20,954 nucleotides of DNA, taken from NCBI GenBank assembly GCA_000697055.1, contig JNDT01001314.1:1-20954 (forward strand), written 5' to 3'. The notes under the pieces were generated by a model, which saw nothing but the letters and a program-made list of their open reading frames with translations, had not been told where the DNA came from and did not search any database. This DNA is from Saksenaea vasiformis B4078 (taxonomy: Eukaryota; Mucoromycota; Mucoromycetes; Mucorales; Saksenaeaceae). The translations under genes were made by a program, and so were the position numbers. Position 1 is the stretch's first letter. Each line of letters starts with the position of its first letter. Shown here piece after piece: positions 1 through 11,152 of the stretch.

Positions 1-1
1 G

Positions 2-571
2 CAGAGGCAATGGTTTGTGAGAACTATCTCGGATCGTGGTCTGAAATGGAGTCAGGCCTGTGCACGCTTAGAAAAGGAATTTGGTAATCCTTTTTACATT
101 TGGCAGAAAAAAGATGAGCACTGTCATCTTGTTCAACAACCCAACGAATCCATCCGACTGTTTTTGGATCATTACTAGGAGGTATCTTACGAGGCGAACC
201 TGCAGCAGAATTTAGATCTGGTTCACAATTTTGTCTGTTCCCTATTGCCGCGCGTTACGAGAAAGGCCTGGTCAATACTGACTAATCACTTTGGCCTAGA
301 TTTGACGGATGACCTGCACCAAGCCGCCCAATTGATCATGGCCACTTGCGGTGAGGATCTCTCTGATGGATACTGCTTGGAAAATGGAAAGAAGCAGAAA
401 CGGCAATTTTCCGAGGATGTTCCCATGTTCCGAAAGAAATCCAAGAATGGATTCACCAAGTCAGGAGGATGCCCGTTGCATCCGAAAGGTGCCCATGCGA
501 AACAGGATTGTTACTTGTGGAAGGAGGCACTACAACAGGTGAAAAAGGACAAGGGAAAATCGGAAGGGTAT
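2..571 (+). pseudogene. LTR-retrotransposon gag fragment (3' part)
   Basis: Frame 2 reads as a retrotransposon Gag polyprotein from the window edge: an upstream part resembling the gag capsid-like domain (residues such as WSQACARLEKEFGNP and QPNESIRLFLDHY) and, from 245, a downstream part ending in a zinc knuckle. The knuckle (470-511) is C-x2-H-x4-H-x4-C (CPLHPKGAHAKQDC), a CHHC variant of the usual CCHC form. The frame is broken once, by TAG at 176-178, and is otherwise continuous. The 5' end lies outside the window. The 3' end is cut by the repeat starting at 572, whose bases supply the last codons up to the stop at 593-595. No protease, reverse transcriptase or LTR is visible here, so this is a dead fragment. 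Assignment to Gag is by recognisable pattern only; Ty3/Gypsy affiliation is likely but not shown. Confidence 0.72.
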
Positions 572-836
572 GGCGGATGTCCAGAAGTTTTGTAGATATG
601 AGATTGTTTTCCGAATCAAAAGATGACGAATAAATATACAACGTTTGAGCGGCCGCCGATGTTCGAAGAAATATGATCGATTGAAATGATCGCCGCTGTA
701 CAATAGCATAAACGCTTCTAAAGAGGACGCACTCATTTTACTTAGAAGGGGTCGTTTGAAAGAGATGACGTGTGATGTGCGAACACGCAGCATTTACTAA
801 ACTTTCGGACGTTCCGATGAGACACGACCATCCTCC
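572..836 (-). mobile_element. Short GGATG-ended repeat, copy 1
   Basis: A 265-bp unit that is about 90 percent identical to copies at 19220-19484, 20747-20954 and the ends of 17385-18338. Its ends are short imperfect inverted repeats (GGCGGATGTCC at 572; the reverse complement of GGAGGATGGTC at 836). ATGGC occurs at 570-574 and 839-843 and could be a 5-bp target-site duplication if the ends are shifted by two or three bases. On the minus strand a 29-codon ORF (829-831 back to 742-744) starts at the GGATGG end, and a second ORF starts five bases after its stop (ATG at 734-736). It interrupts the gag fragment. Size and lack of a transposase suggest a MITE-like non-autonomous element. Confidence 0.85.
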
Positions 837-2440
837 TGATGGCAGGACTCACTATGATTGCATATTCATTTTTTTTCTTTGGATGTTGGTCTTAATGGTC
901 GAGGTAGAATTGAAATACGATGATCCCTGCATAATCATTGCTTCCATTCAGAAGGTATGCTATAGTGGATATCCCATACCGTTGTGAACGCTGTTATTTT
1001 ATGGGAGAAGTTCTTATATAACTTTCAAGATTATGGAAGAATGTGATGAGTGAGAAAAGAAACAAGAAGAGTTTAACTCAATTATTCAAGTTTTGGATTA
1101 AAGGGATCCGAGGTTTAGACTGTTTTCGGAAATTCAGATTCGATTGAGTGTGAGCACCACGTGTCGGGTTGTTAGTCAAACGTCAAGGCTCGCGAGATTC
1201 TATTTGATAAAGGAATCCGATCGTTAGTTAGATTGTGTTTAAGATTACCTGTGATCTCGTGCCGGATCGTCAAATGGAAATGTGTGAGATATAGGTATTT
1301 CTCTAGTGACCAGCGAGTTGGATCGGGAGAAATAAGATCTAGGTGAAAATAAAAGAAAAGATAAGAAAAGAGAAAAGGAAAGAATAAAAGAAAAAGGGAA
1401 TCAAAAGATTCGGGTTAAAGGTGGTTTCCTTCGAGAGCGACCAACGGAGGTATAGCGAATAGGCAGGTGTGATAGTATGGAAAAACCTTTAGAGAGAAGC
1501 CTTGAGATGATCGCTGGAGAGGCACTATAGCCTTCAATAGCCTTCAATAGCTTGTGTTTTTAAGCTTTGGATAACCTTCAAATAGCCTGTCGATTTATTA
1601 ATGAAAAGTTGGAGTATTTACACAAAATTCATCGATACAAAAAGGGAAATGCTATTCTGAAGTAGCATCACTTGTTTGGCTTGACGATGCAGTAAGACTG
1701 TCATCTCCGTTCAAAGCTTAATGGTGAAACGTGAATGACTGTCGATGTATGTCGAAGTTTAATTCTGGCTCGTGTATCACTGCTGAGATGTGTCGATGCA
1801 TCATTTTTGAGTTGAATATGACTGCTGTCATTGTTCATGCAAGTCCGTAACTTCAGTTCTCAGAAGTGCCGCGTGAGTAGGGTTTATGGGGCTAGCGGTG
1901 TTTGATCTGTTGTTGCTTAACAACATCGCTTCACTCATATCTTGTTTTTCTGCGTCCCCACTTATTTACAGCTTCTGTTAACTATAAGGATAAAATATGA
2001 ACTAAACTAATAAGACATAATAATAAAATAGAAATAAAGGATAAAAAGATAAAGAAAAGGAAAAAGATGGGGTTACACCGTTGTAGAGCGCTATCTTTCA
2101 CTCTTAGGCAATCTTGCCTGCTATTTCTATTTTTCTCAATGACATCGACTTTATTTTATTTTCCTTTTTTAGTGGAATCCTCTAGCTGCTATCATTAGGC
2201 TCTCGAAACCCCATGCAAACCGACATCCACTCTGACAACAGCACATGACCTCTGGTTTACTCCAACAGATCCCCAAACTTTATTCAAAGGCACATCTGAT
2301 CAAAACCACGCATAACCGAAACCGCATACAATCCAAAGTACATACGATCCAAAGTGCATACGATTGAATCAATGATCTGCCGTCACTATCCATCAGAGCC
2401 ATGATAGACTAGATGTTCCTCCACTTAGCGAAATTATTTT
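837..2440. other. Non-coding AT-rich stretch
   Basis: About 1.6 kb with no ORF of coding character on either strand. It holds a purine-rich A/G tract (about 1345-1400), a direct duplication of AGCCTTCAAT near 1530-1550, a small hairpin (TGTTGTT-GCTT-AACAACA, about 1909-1926) and a CACGTG motif near 1158. I see no RNA gene and no recognisable domain remnant. It may be decayed transposon or intergenic DNA. Confidence 0.6.
2324..2370. repeat. Short tandem repeat, ~16-bp unit
   Basis: Two and a half imperfect copies of a unit reading CATACRATCCAAAGTR, at 2325-2340, 2341-2356 and 2357-2364 onward. No function is apparent. Confidence 0.7.
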
Positions 2441-2453
2441 CTATCGACTTACT

Positions 2454-2486
2454 TTGTATAAATACCCGTTCAATTGAATGAATAAA
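2454..2486 (+). promoter_or_regulatory. TATA box with nearby AATAAA
   Basis: TGTATAAATACCCG (2454-2467) is a good TATA box and is followed about 20 bases later by AATAAAA (2480-2486). A TATA box closely followed by a polyadenylation signal is the usual layout inside an LTR, but no LTR ends or second copy were found. It could instead be the distal promoter of the hAT gene 950 bp downstream. The DNA from 2490 to 3400 is pyrimidine-rich and contains a (TTTC)n run near 2930-2951, with no convincing ORF. Confidence 0.35.
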
Positions 2487-3165
2487 ACATTAGGTTATAA
2501 CAGCACAATCTTCTCTTGGTTATCTCAAGCCATCTCAAAAGGTCTTTTCCAAAGGTTTTTCTTTTATTCCTCAAACCGCCTTTTATTGCTCGCCTCCGTT
2601 GGTTATTCTCAAGAAACCACCGTTAATCCGAATCCATTGATTCCTTTTCTTTACTCTCTGTTTGACAAGCGACGACAATTCCGCTGCCTTCTTTTTATTT
2701 CTCTTTTTATCTTTGACGAAGCTCTTTACCGATTCTAAGGTAACCATATCAGCAATCTTACTATCGATCACATTCTATTTTATCCAGATCTCTTTGAATA
2801 TTGTCAATATCGACAAGAGTTACTCTTTACACTCTCGCAGATTGACATTGATGGGGATGAGTTGGGCTGTGTTTCCTCAATGCGGTTAGCTCCAGCCATA
2901 AAAAACAACAACAGCTACTCTATCCAACCTTTTTCTTTCTTTCTTTCTTCAAGCTTTACTGCTTAACCTAGTCTTGGAGTTTGACTTAAAATCTATACCT
3001 GGTGCTTCTTCAATTCCGAACTTTTCTATCAATGAACGTTGCGCAACCGATATCTTTACCAACAATCACCGTCATCCAGCTTACGCTACGACAACACTTG
3101 GAACGACACTATCCATATACAGCAACTGAAAAAACAGCGTAACACCGTTCTTACTCTTTTTAATC

Positions 3166-3275
3166 AGGAACCAATCGAAAGTGCCAACATCTGTTTATCG
3201 TTTTTCTTCTTTTAACCAGGAACCGATCCAAAATGTCAACATTTGTTTATCGTTTCTTCTTTTATCATGAACCGC
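3166..3275 (+). repeat. 51-52 bp tandem repeat upstream of the hAT gene
   Basis: Two diverged copies of a unit starting AGGAACC (3166 and 3218), each containing GTTTATCGTTT followed by CTTCTTTT, and the start of a third at about 3268. It lies 130-240 bp upstream of the transposase start, where promoter or subterminal transposase-binding repeats might be expected. Confidence 0.7.
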
Positions 3276-3406
3276 TTGAGCATTATTTCTTATTACCATA
3301 CTGGCGTTGAACTTTCTTCATTGGCAACGTGTAACGCTTATTGTCGGGTATCACTCCCCAACTTTTTTCCAAATCGCTCTCCAACCTCTTTTGAATCACT
3401 TACCCA

Positions 3407-6143
3407 ATGATAAACTCTTCTCAAGGATCTTCGCTTGGCAAACGCGCCCGCTTGACCATTGACAGCGACGACGAACTTTTCCAGCCTAGTTCGCCATCTA
3501 CGTTCGTCGCTGATAATGTTAGTGCGTCCACCGTCCCTCAACCCACTACACGAGACACCGTTACGGAGGATGTAGATCCTTCATGGAAATACTCTTCATA
3601 CTTCGTTCGCCTGGACTGGGGAGTACCAAAGGAACGCAAGGCCAGATGCCGTATGTGCCATGCCAACCCAGCGTAAGTGTACATACCTCTAGATAGCATT
3701 GAATCTAACTAAATCAACAGGAAGAAGAATGTCTCCATTGTCAAGGCACATGACAGTAGCACAAAACTCATGAGAAGCCATCTGAAGGCTTATCATAAAA
3801 ATGAATGGAATGAGCTTAACGGTAATGTCCAACAGACAGGACCACTCGATAACGTTGTACAGCGGTAGGTCACTGGATGGTTGCAACGAAATTAGATAAC
3901 TGACTTGTTACATTAGCAGTGATCGATTTGACTGCTGCCTTTCGTCGTGATATGAGAGAGTGGATTGTTCGTAACGATCAGCCATTTTCTGAAATAGAGT
4001 CGCTTGCATTCCGTACCATGATCACGACTTTGCGACCACAGGCAATCGTCATCAGCGCTGATACTCTCAAGGATGATATAATGAAGAGTTTCCGACACGA
4101 GTGAGTAGCGCTAATTAAGAAACTATCCGTAAGTGCAAAGTCGTGATTGTCAAAATATAATCGTTGCTAATATTACTACTGCATAATAGTCACTCGAATC
4201 AAAAATATCACTTACCTTGGACATGTGGACATCGCCGAATTACTATGGCTTCCTCGGCATCACCAGCCACTACGTTGACAGCAATTGGTGCTTGCAAACT
4301 GTCTTGCTGGACTTTGTACGCGTTGAAGGTAGACGTACAGGAGAAGCTATGGCCACTGCTCTGATGGCTTCCATGGAAGAGCTCCGCATCAGTTCCAAAG
4401 TAGGTACATCTATACAGTTACTCAAATTTCTCACATCCTTTTTACGTTTAGATACTTGCCATTACTACAGATAATGCTAGTACCAATACTCGTACGATGG
4501 AAGTGCTTGCGGGACAGTGGCCGAACCGGGAAATCCGCTTTGATGCACGCCGACAACACAACCGTTGTGTTGCACATATAATCAATCTCGCCGTCCAGGA
4601 CTTGCTCGCTGCCCTTTGGGCCTCCCCACCGCAAGAAAATGACATCGAGGAGATAGACAATATCCACGGCCTCGATGGTATTTCCGGAACGATTGCTAAG
4701 GTACAGATGAATAACTATTAGCGTATGTGATTTACTTACGCCTTATCTTACCATTCTATCAGCTCCGCACCATTATCAAGAAAATACGTCGTTCGCTTGT
4801 TAGCAGAGATCAGCTGCGTGCTCTTTCAGCAGGTGCACACCCGATACAGGAGTTGGCGATCGACTGTAAGACACGTTGGAATTCCACGGCAGACATGATC
4901 GCTCAAGCACTCAAAATGCGAACCCAACTGCAGTTACTCATCGACGACGATGTAGAGCTCTGTAGATATCGTTTGAAGCCGTCGGAATGGCGACTGCTGG
5001 AAGCAGTATTGCAGTTGCTTTGTGTAAGCGAAGCTTATCGGTATGATGGTCGAACTAACACCTGCACAATAGACCTTTAAGATTGTGTCAACGCGCTTAT
5101 CTGGAGATAGCTACCCTACCATGGAAAAGGTTATTCCAGTTTATAAGTTGCTCATGGATAAGCTCGAAAACTTCTCGTCCAGTTCGCCAGAACTAACTGC
5201 CGCTGCGGACGCCTGCTTCCGTAAACTCAAAAAGTACTATATACTCACCGATGAGTCATTCATCTGCTCCGTTGCAACGAGTAAGTAATTTACCTCTTCG
5301 ATCATGTGTAATAACGTTAGCTCAGTTTTGGATCCTAGCTTGATGTTGCACTATTATTGTCTGCACCATTGGGAACAAGAGTGGATCGACTTTTGCGAGG
5401 ATGCCCTTTCCAGCGCATATCGCGAGTACGAGGAACTATCGCAGGCGGTAGAACAGACCACAGAGAGACGTATATCCACAGCAGGTGTCATTGACGACGT
5501 TGATGAGCTGGAGCTTCACATATACGGCAACGATAGCTCTGACGCAGACACTAAGCTGAACCAGTACTTGCGGGAGAAACGTGAGAGAAAGCTCAACGCG
5601 TTTATCTGATGGAATACACGGGGGACTGTCTATCCCACCCTTTCGCGAATCGCAAGGGACTACCTTGCAATCCCAAGTAAGTACTACATATTCTACATCT
5701 AGCTTCAGAACCAACGGTCGCGCTTGCTCACTTGTATAGGTACGAGCGCTCCTGCGGAAAGAGCATTTTCTAGCGGCAAGCACTTGATAACTCTCACTAG
5801 TGCCTCGTTAAATGCAGAAACATTGGGGCATGTATGTCAGAAAAGCATAGACTTCGCAATAGGGTCCCAAATAAATATTTTACGACGTCGAATGCCCAAT
5901 TTTTTTTTTTGTGTACCAGAGTCTCCAGTCATGAACAATAAACGATGTCTTAATCCAATTTATGACTGTCAATCCAGATACTTTTTCTCTAATCCTGCAA
6001 TTAACGCTCTGTACACGTACATTCTCGACTGTCCCGACCGTCTTAACTGTCCCGTCTCGCTCGAGCTCGGGATAAAGAAGTGTCCCGACTTGAGCGTCCC
6101 GACCGAGTTCGAGACAAAGTTGTTTCCCGTCCCGTCCCGTTAA
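3407..6143 (+). pseudogene. hAT-family transposase, near complete, one TGA in the dimerisation motif
   Basis: Cut-and-paste DNA transposase. Exons read 3407-3672, 3721-3864, about 3917-4100, 4190-4399, 4452-4700, 4763-5023, 5073-5280, 5326-5676 and 5740 onward; introns are 45-95 bp with GT-AG ends. The N-terminus carries a BED zinc finger (CRMC, then HLKAYH). The hAT core is clear: first Asp in TLDMWTS, second Asp in TTDNAS, then RCVAHIINLAV, DCKTRWNS, VATILDPSL and the C-terminal dimerisation block ending in TSAPAERAFSSG, with the catalytic Glu. Junctions from exon 4 onward keep frame exactly. The joins between exons 2/3 and 3/4 do not, so one-base indels are likely there (an A5 run at 4201-4205 is a candidate). 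TGA at 5607-5609 replaces the first Trp of the conserved WW pair. Beyond about 5880 the open frame runs into the element's 3' end and is probably not protein. Confidence 0.9.
6031..6143 (+). repeat. Subterminal TCCCG repeats at hAT 3' end
   Basis: Seven copies of TCCCG in the same orientation lie within about 110 bp, ending in CCCGTCCCGTCCCG. Short clustered repeats like this are typical transposase-binding subterminal repeats of hAT elements. The matching inverted cluster (CGGGA) expected upstream of 3407 was not found, so the 5' terminus is missing, degenerate or not recognised. Confidence 0.6.
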
Positions 6144-6286
6144 GAGTATTAGTAAAGAAGATCAGGACCAGCTTATGAGAGATGCGGACAGAAAACAGGA
6201 TGAGGAATGTTCCAGCAATTATTTGTCCTTCGATATTTATCCGTACCGGAACCAAAAGTCGGTGATTAGTTTCTTCTTGCATCTCC

Positions 6287-6565
6287 ATGTTAACCTTTGG
6301 ACAAGCAGCTTGTTTAGTACTTGGTGATCCACCAACAGTGGAAAACTGCGCAAAAGCGAAGGACAATTTGGCCAATAGTAGTTTCACTGTTGCATACTTC
6401 CGAGTACAGGATCCTTGCACACCGTTTGCCATCGGCAAAGCCGTAGCGGAAAGGGATCCATTCAAATATTTGACATATCCCAAGACGCCACCCACTAGCC
6501 CCAATCTATCTGCTATTACCACCGACGATCTTATTGATGTTCCTACCGATGATATGATACAATAA
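6287..6565 (+). CDS. Hypothetical ORF, 92 aa
   Basis: ATG-initiated ORF with ordinary codon use, balanced composition and an acidic tail (TTDDLIDVPTDDMIQ). No family recognised. It lies between the hAT 3' end and the oxidoreductase gene. It could be a last exon of a larger decayed gene, since possible acceptors (AAGCAG at about 6306, TTTAG at about 6319) lie just inside it. A 202-codon ORF is open on the opposite strand (6043-6651), hydrophobic and less protein-like, so at least one of the two is a chance reading. I favour the plus strand. Confidence 0.3.
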   Translation: MLTFGQAACLVLGDPPTVENCAKAKDNLANSSFTVAYFRVQDPCTPFAIGKAVAERDPFKYLTYPKTPPTSPNLSAITTDDLIDVPTDDMIQ

Positions 6566-6859
6566 GAATGATAGTCATCGATAATGTTGATAGCAATGTT
6601 ATGAACAATGACAGCTGGTGCCATAGTCCATGCATCATTGATGTATGTCAAACATTAGATCCTTCTCAGTTATGTGTTATCTTCTGGAGCGTGAGATGCG
6701 ACACCAGATAACTTGTAGGACATAGACCCCATTTATCGGCTTATGGGTAAGATATAAAGAAGGATTTGTTCCAGCAAACTAGGCCAATCAGTTGATTTGC
6801 TCAAGGTGTCTTATAATGATAATACTGCAATTATCTATAAAATATGACGAAGAATATGA

Positions 6860-6865
6860 TTTATT
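6860..6865 (-). terminator. Polyadenylation signal of the oxidoreductase gene
   Basis: AATAAA on the minus strand, 15 bases past the stop codon at 6880-6882. Confidence 0.65.
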
Positions 6866-6879
6866 GTCTATTTTGCATT

Positions 6880-8142
<1,263 letters not shown>

Positions 8143-8144
<2 letters not shown>

Positions 8145-8165
8145 GATGATGATGATGATGATGAT
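8143..8165 (-). repeat. Trinucleotide microsatellite at a start codon
   Basis: Seven to eight ATG/ATC units (plus-strand ATGATG...). On the minus strand the array reads ATC repeated and passes directly into the oxidoreductase ATG, so it forms the last bases of the 5' leader. Confidence 0.9.
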
Positions 8166-8209
8166 AAAAAGTAAAGTTAAAGGCTATTGTCGCTGATCGC
8201 GGTACCTGT

Positions 8210-8220
8210 CTCTTTTATAG
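8210..8220 (-). promoter_or_regulatory. TATA box of the oxidoreductase gene
   Basis: CTATAAAAGA on the minus strand, 66-76 bases upstream of the ATG at 8144. This spacing allows a short leader. The rest of 8220-8770 shows no gene. Confidence 0.6.
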
Positions 8221-8879
8221 TGCTTATTGCTGAATAATCAAACCCTTTTTGTGGATATTTAATTGTCCGGTCGGATCGACAAGATTTTACAAGCACATCT
8301 TTGAAACCTGCCATTCGTTCCTAAATCATATTCAATCGTAAAAAGCTAGAATGGATTTTTTCATGATGAAACAAAAATGTTAACAAAAACAGTTATCCCC
8401 TGTCTACTCACTGGCTTGGTTTCAAAGAACGATATTGACTGCTTCGATTTCCTCATCTGACTATGTTGAACAAAAACGTCGCTGATTAATCAGCTCCTCT
8501 GCTGTTTTATGATCTACTATCTAGTGAAAATAACTTGGCGCTTTACTTACACCCCATTTGATCTCTGTGGAAGGATTTACGAGGAGATGCCGAGTCTCTG
8601 CGAGTGGAACTTGGGCCTAAGTAGTTGATGTGTTCACAGCAGTTTGGAAAGTTTAGGCCGTCACCAGTTCCAATAAGTAGTAAAGGCGATCTGAAACCGG
8701 TTCGTTGATGGTTAATAATATCATGGTTGCGTAGAAACCAGTTGAGTATTGTCTTCAAATAAGTGGTAGAATGTATTTCCGTTCAAGTGACAAATATCTC
8801 TTGACATACGGTTCTCTGTTTCATGCATTGTCTGATACGATTAATACAACAAGAGATTTCCTTTCTTCCTCACATCTAG

Positions 8880-9880
8880 TTTATGACCGTGACAGCAAGA
8901 ACCATTTTTCGATGATTCCACTCTCTCAGATAGTGTCACCTTCGGAGAGCTGGGCTTCTGCTACGAGGACGCGGTGCGAAGAGAAGGCTACAGCGGCGAT
9001 TAAAACGTTTCGAAAGGGTAAGCCGTCATCACATTAACAACAACATCACATAGCAGCAATGCTAGGGGAAACAACCACGTGAAACATTTATACGCTTGTG
9101 TCCAGATGCCCTAATCTACTTTTGCTTCCTGATTTGGAATCGTTAATTTTATAGGAAGGCATCTATTTTCTCAGCAGACTCCGTAGATAACAGATGTACT
9201 ATTTTATAAACGCTACAGGTCACAGACAACGTGTGATGACTTTTAATGAGGTTCACTCCGATGAATCATACTTAAATATGGTGATGCAAATCAAAGGTAA
9301 AGCTACTGAAATGAGTCAGTTGCACTTAATAGCAACTATTTTACGCATTCTGCTATCCATTTGGTTGGTTGGAGTATACTAAAAGAAAAGGTTTGATAGA
9401 AATTCAATTAGTAATCGTGCGGAACCACTTTGAGCGCCTACAGAACTGCGATACTCTTCGCAACTTAACTGTTAAGAGACTTAAAAGATCTTACCGCACA
9501 CCTTCATTACACACGAAGGCAGGTATGACCAGCAAGCATCGATTATCCACGAGTATTCACAGATCTTCGGGGTGTAGAAAGCTTTGTACAGCAAAGGAGA
9601 ATAGAAACCTATGCTAATCGCGTCGTTATGACCAACCAATGACTGATCTTCGGAGGATTTATAGATACAAAGCTATCTTGTGATTTGGAAGGATGACGAA
9701 TACTGTTTATTGAATCATTTTTTACGCTACTCTAAATAAAATCTTGCGCCTCTGAAGAGCCTGGCTTGCGATAGAGGAGAATTGAATATGCGGTGGTTAG
9801 TACATCAATTTTACGTCAGAAGATTAATCAATTTACGTGAACTTGGTCTCTCCAGTGGACGCAAAATTCATTCGAGCAGC
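8880..9880 (+). repeat. Diverged repeat module, copy I
   Basis: Segments of this stretch match 10470-10960 in the same order: 8880-9040 with 10460-10625 (about 60-65 percent by eye), 9165-9240 with 10725-10790 (about 75 percent; shared CTCAG-AGACTC-GTAG) and 9785-9875 with 10855-10935. Copy I has about 460 more bases between the last two blocks. Small ORFs are open (8771-9037, 9194-9382, 9369-9617, 9782-9976), but none is recognisable. The two ORFs in the first block share a faint protein resemblance ending in a common SH. Probably an old mobile element. Confidence 0.5.
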
Positions 9881-10040
9881 ATAAAAAATAATTATCCAAA
9901 CATGAACTGTTCATTGCGTGGACGTAAAGACATCCACCTCAAAACGCATACTTCATCTGGAAGTCACACCGAGTGATTTCGAATAGACGCAAATTCATAC
10001 GAAAAACCCTGTAAATACGCAGCGTCTAAATAAATTTTAG
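9856..10040 (+). repeat. GGACGCAAAATTCAT-family remnants
   Basis: GGACGCAAAATTCAT at 9858-9872, followed by GAGCAGCATAAAAAAT, resembles the arms of the inverted-repeat element at 20355-20534. A second, shorter match (AGACGCAAATTCATACG) lies at about 9985-10001. These look like decayed relatives of that element. Confidence 0.45.
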
Positions 10041-10070
10041 TGTTCTAGAAAACGTGCTTGATTGAAATGA

Positions 10071-10319
10071 TTGTTACTGTCTGGTAAGACGAAGTTTCTG
10101 GAAAGACAACCCCCTCTCATCGTAAAAAGACCTTTGAAAGAGACGTTGTGCGTGTTGCACAGAGACATAGCATTCACTCAAATTCCGGGCGTTGTGGAGG
10201 AGTCACGCATCCTCCAACGCATTCGGGAAATCGTGATCCATCATGGGCACGCAATGACAATCATGTATTGCTGTAACTTGGTTGGTGGCCAAGTAATTGC
10301 TAAGTTCAACTGCAGGTGA
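10071..10319 (+). other. Open frame of unknown nature, 82 codons
   Basis: A TTG-opened frame with fairly protein-like composition from about 10120 (VKRPLKETLCVLHRDIAF, later LQRIREIVIHHGHAM). It has no ATG near its beginning and no recognisable family. It could be an exon remnant of the element represented by the flanking diverged repeats. AT-rich DNA without features follows to 10450. Confidence 0.2.
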
Positions 10320-10469
10320 AGGACACCTTGTTTAGTCGTTTCTTTTCATGCTGTAAATGTATGCTTAATCGAGACCTTTCCTTTTCCCTTTTTTGCCAAA
10401 CAGGCTGTCTGTATGAACCTTAATGCTTTATTTTGTTTTATTCTTTTTAAGCATTGTTTCTAGTAGATT

Positions 10470-10960
10470 TGAAAGTTAAGAACTGCCTTTACATTGGATC
10501 TGACTCTCGAGACATCCCAATTCTGGATGCTGGGGTTCGGTCACAAAGAAGTGGTGCAAAAAGGAGCCTACAGCAGCAATTGGATCATCCCGAGAGAATG
10601 AAGTCATTGTCACATCAAGGGCAGCTCATGGCAATATAACTGCGGAGGAGCAGCTGCAGAATAAGGATATGTTTCTTTTCAGTTACTTCGAAGTTACTTC
10701 CACCTGCTAATTCCGATATACTCAGTAGACTCTGTAGGTAATCGATGTGCTCTATAAGTGCTACGCGGCCACAAATAGCATGGTAATCTTTACTATAGTC
10801 CATCTTGGCTAATCATATACAGCATGAGAAGCCAAGTTATGCTGTCGAAAACAAATGTACGCGCGGTTAGTGTACTAATTATGGCAAAAAGGATCATTAA
10901 TACTTGCAAGAACTTTGTCCTTTCGTGGAGCTGCGTATAACATAGTTGACGGTTAGTAAA
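10470..10960 (+). repeat. Diverged repeat module, copy II
   Basis: Second copy of the module at 8880-9880, collinear but lacking about 460 bases in the middle. It contains a 61-codon ORF (10454-10639) corresponding to the ORF at 8771-9037. From 10960 to 11152 there is only pyrimidine-rich DNA upstream of the phosphatase gene. Confidence 0.5.
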
Positions 10961-11152
10961 TGGCTGGTATCTTCTATTTATCTCAAGGAGTAAAACATCC
11001 CCGAGTCCGAGACTAGCGTGGTCCGAGAAGTATATCTGTCAAGTTGGGCGGACATCCCAAAAGGGCATTCTTCGGAGGACAAATCAGGTCATTTTCTTCC
11101 TTTTTTTTTCCTGCTTTGTGGGGGTGGGGATCACTTGCCTTTTAGCTTTTGA

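Noticed and set aside
772..987. 71-codon plus-strand ORF
   Set aside because: Its first part is antisense to the short repeat and the rest is AT-rich; no protein character.
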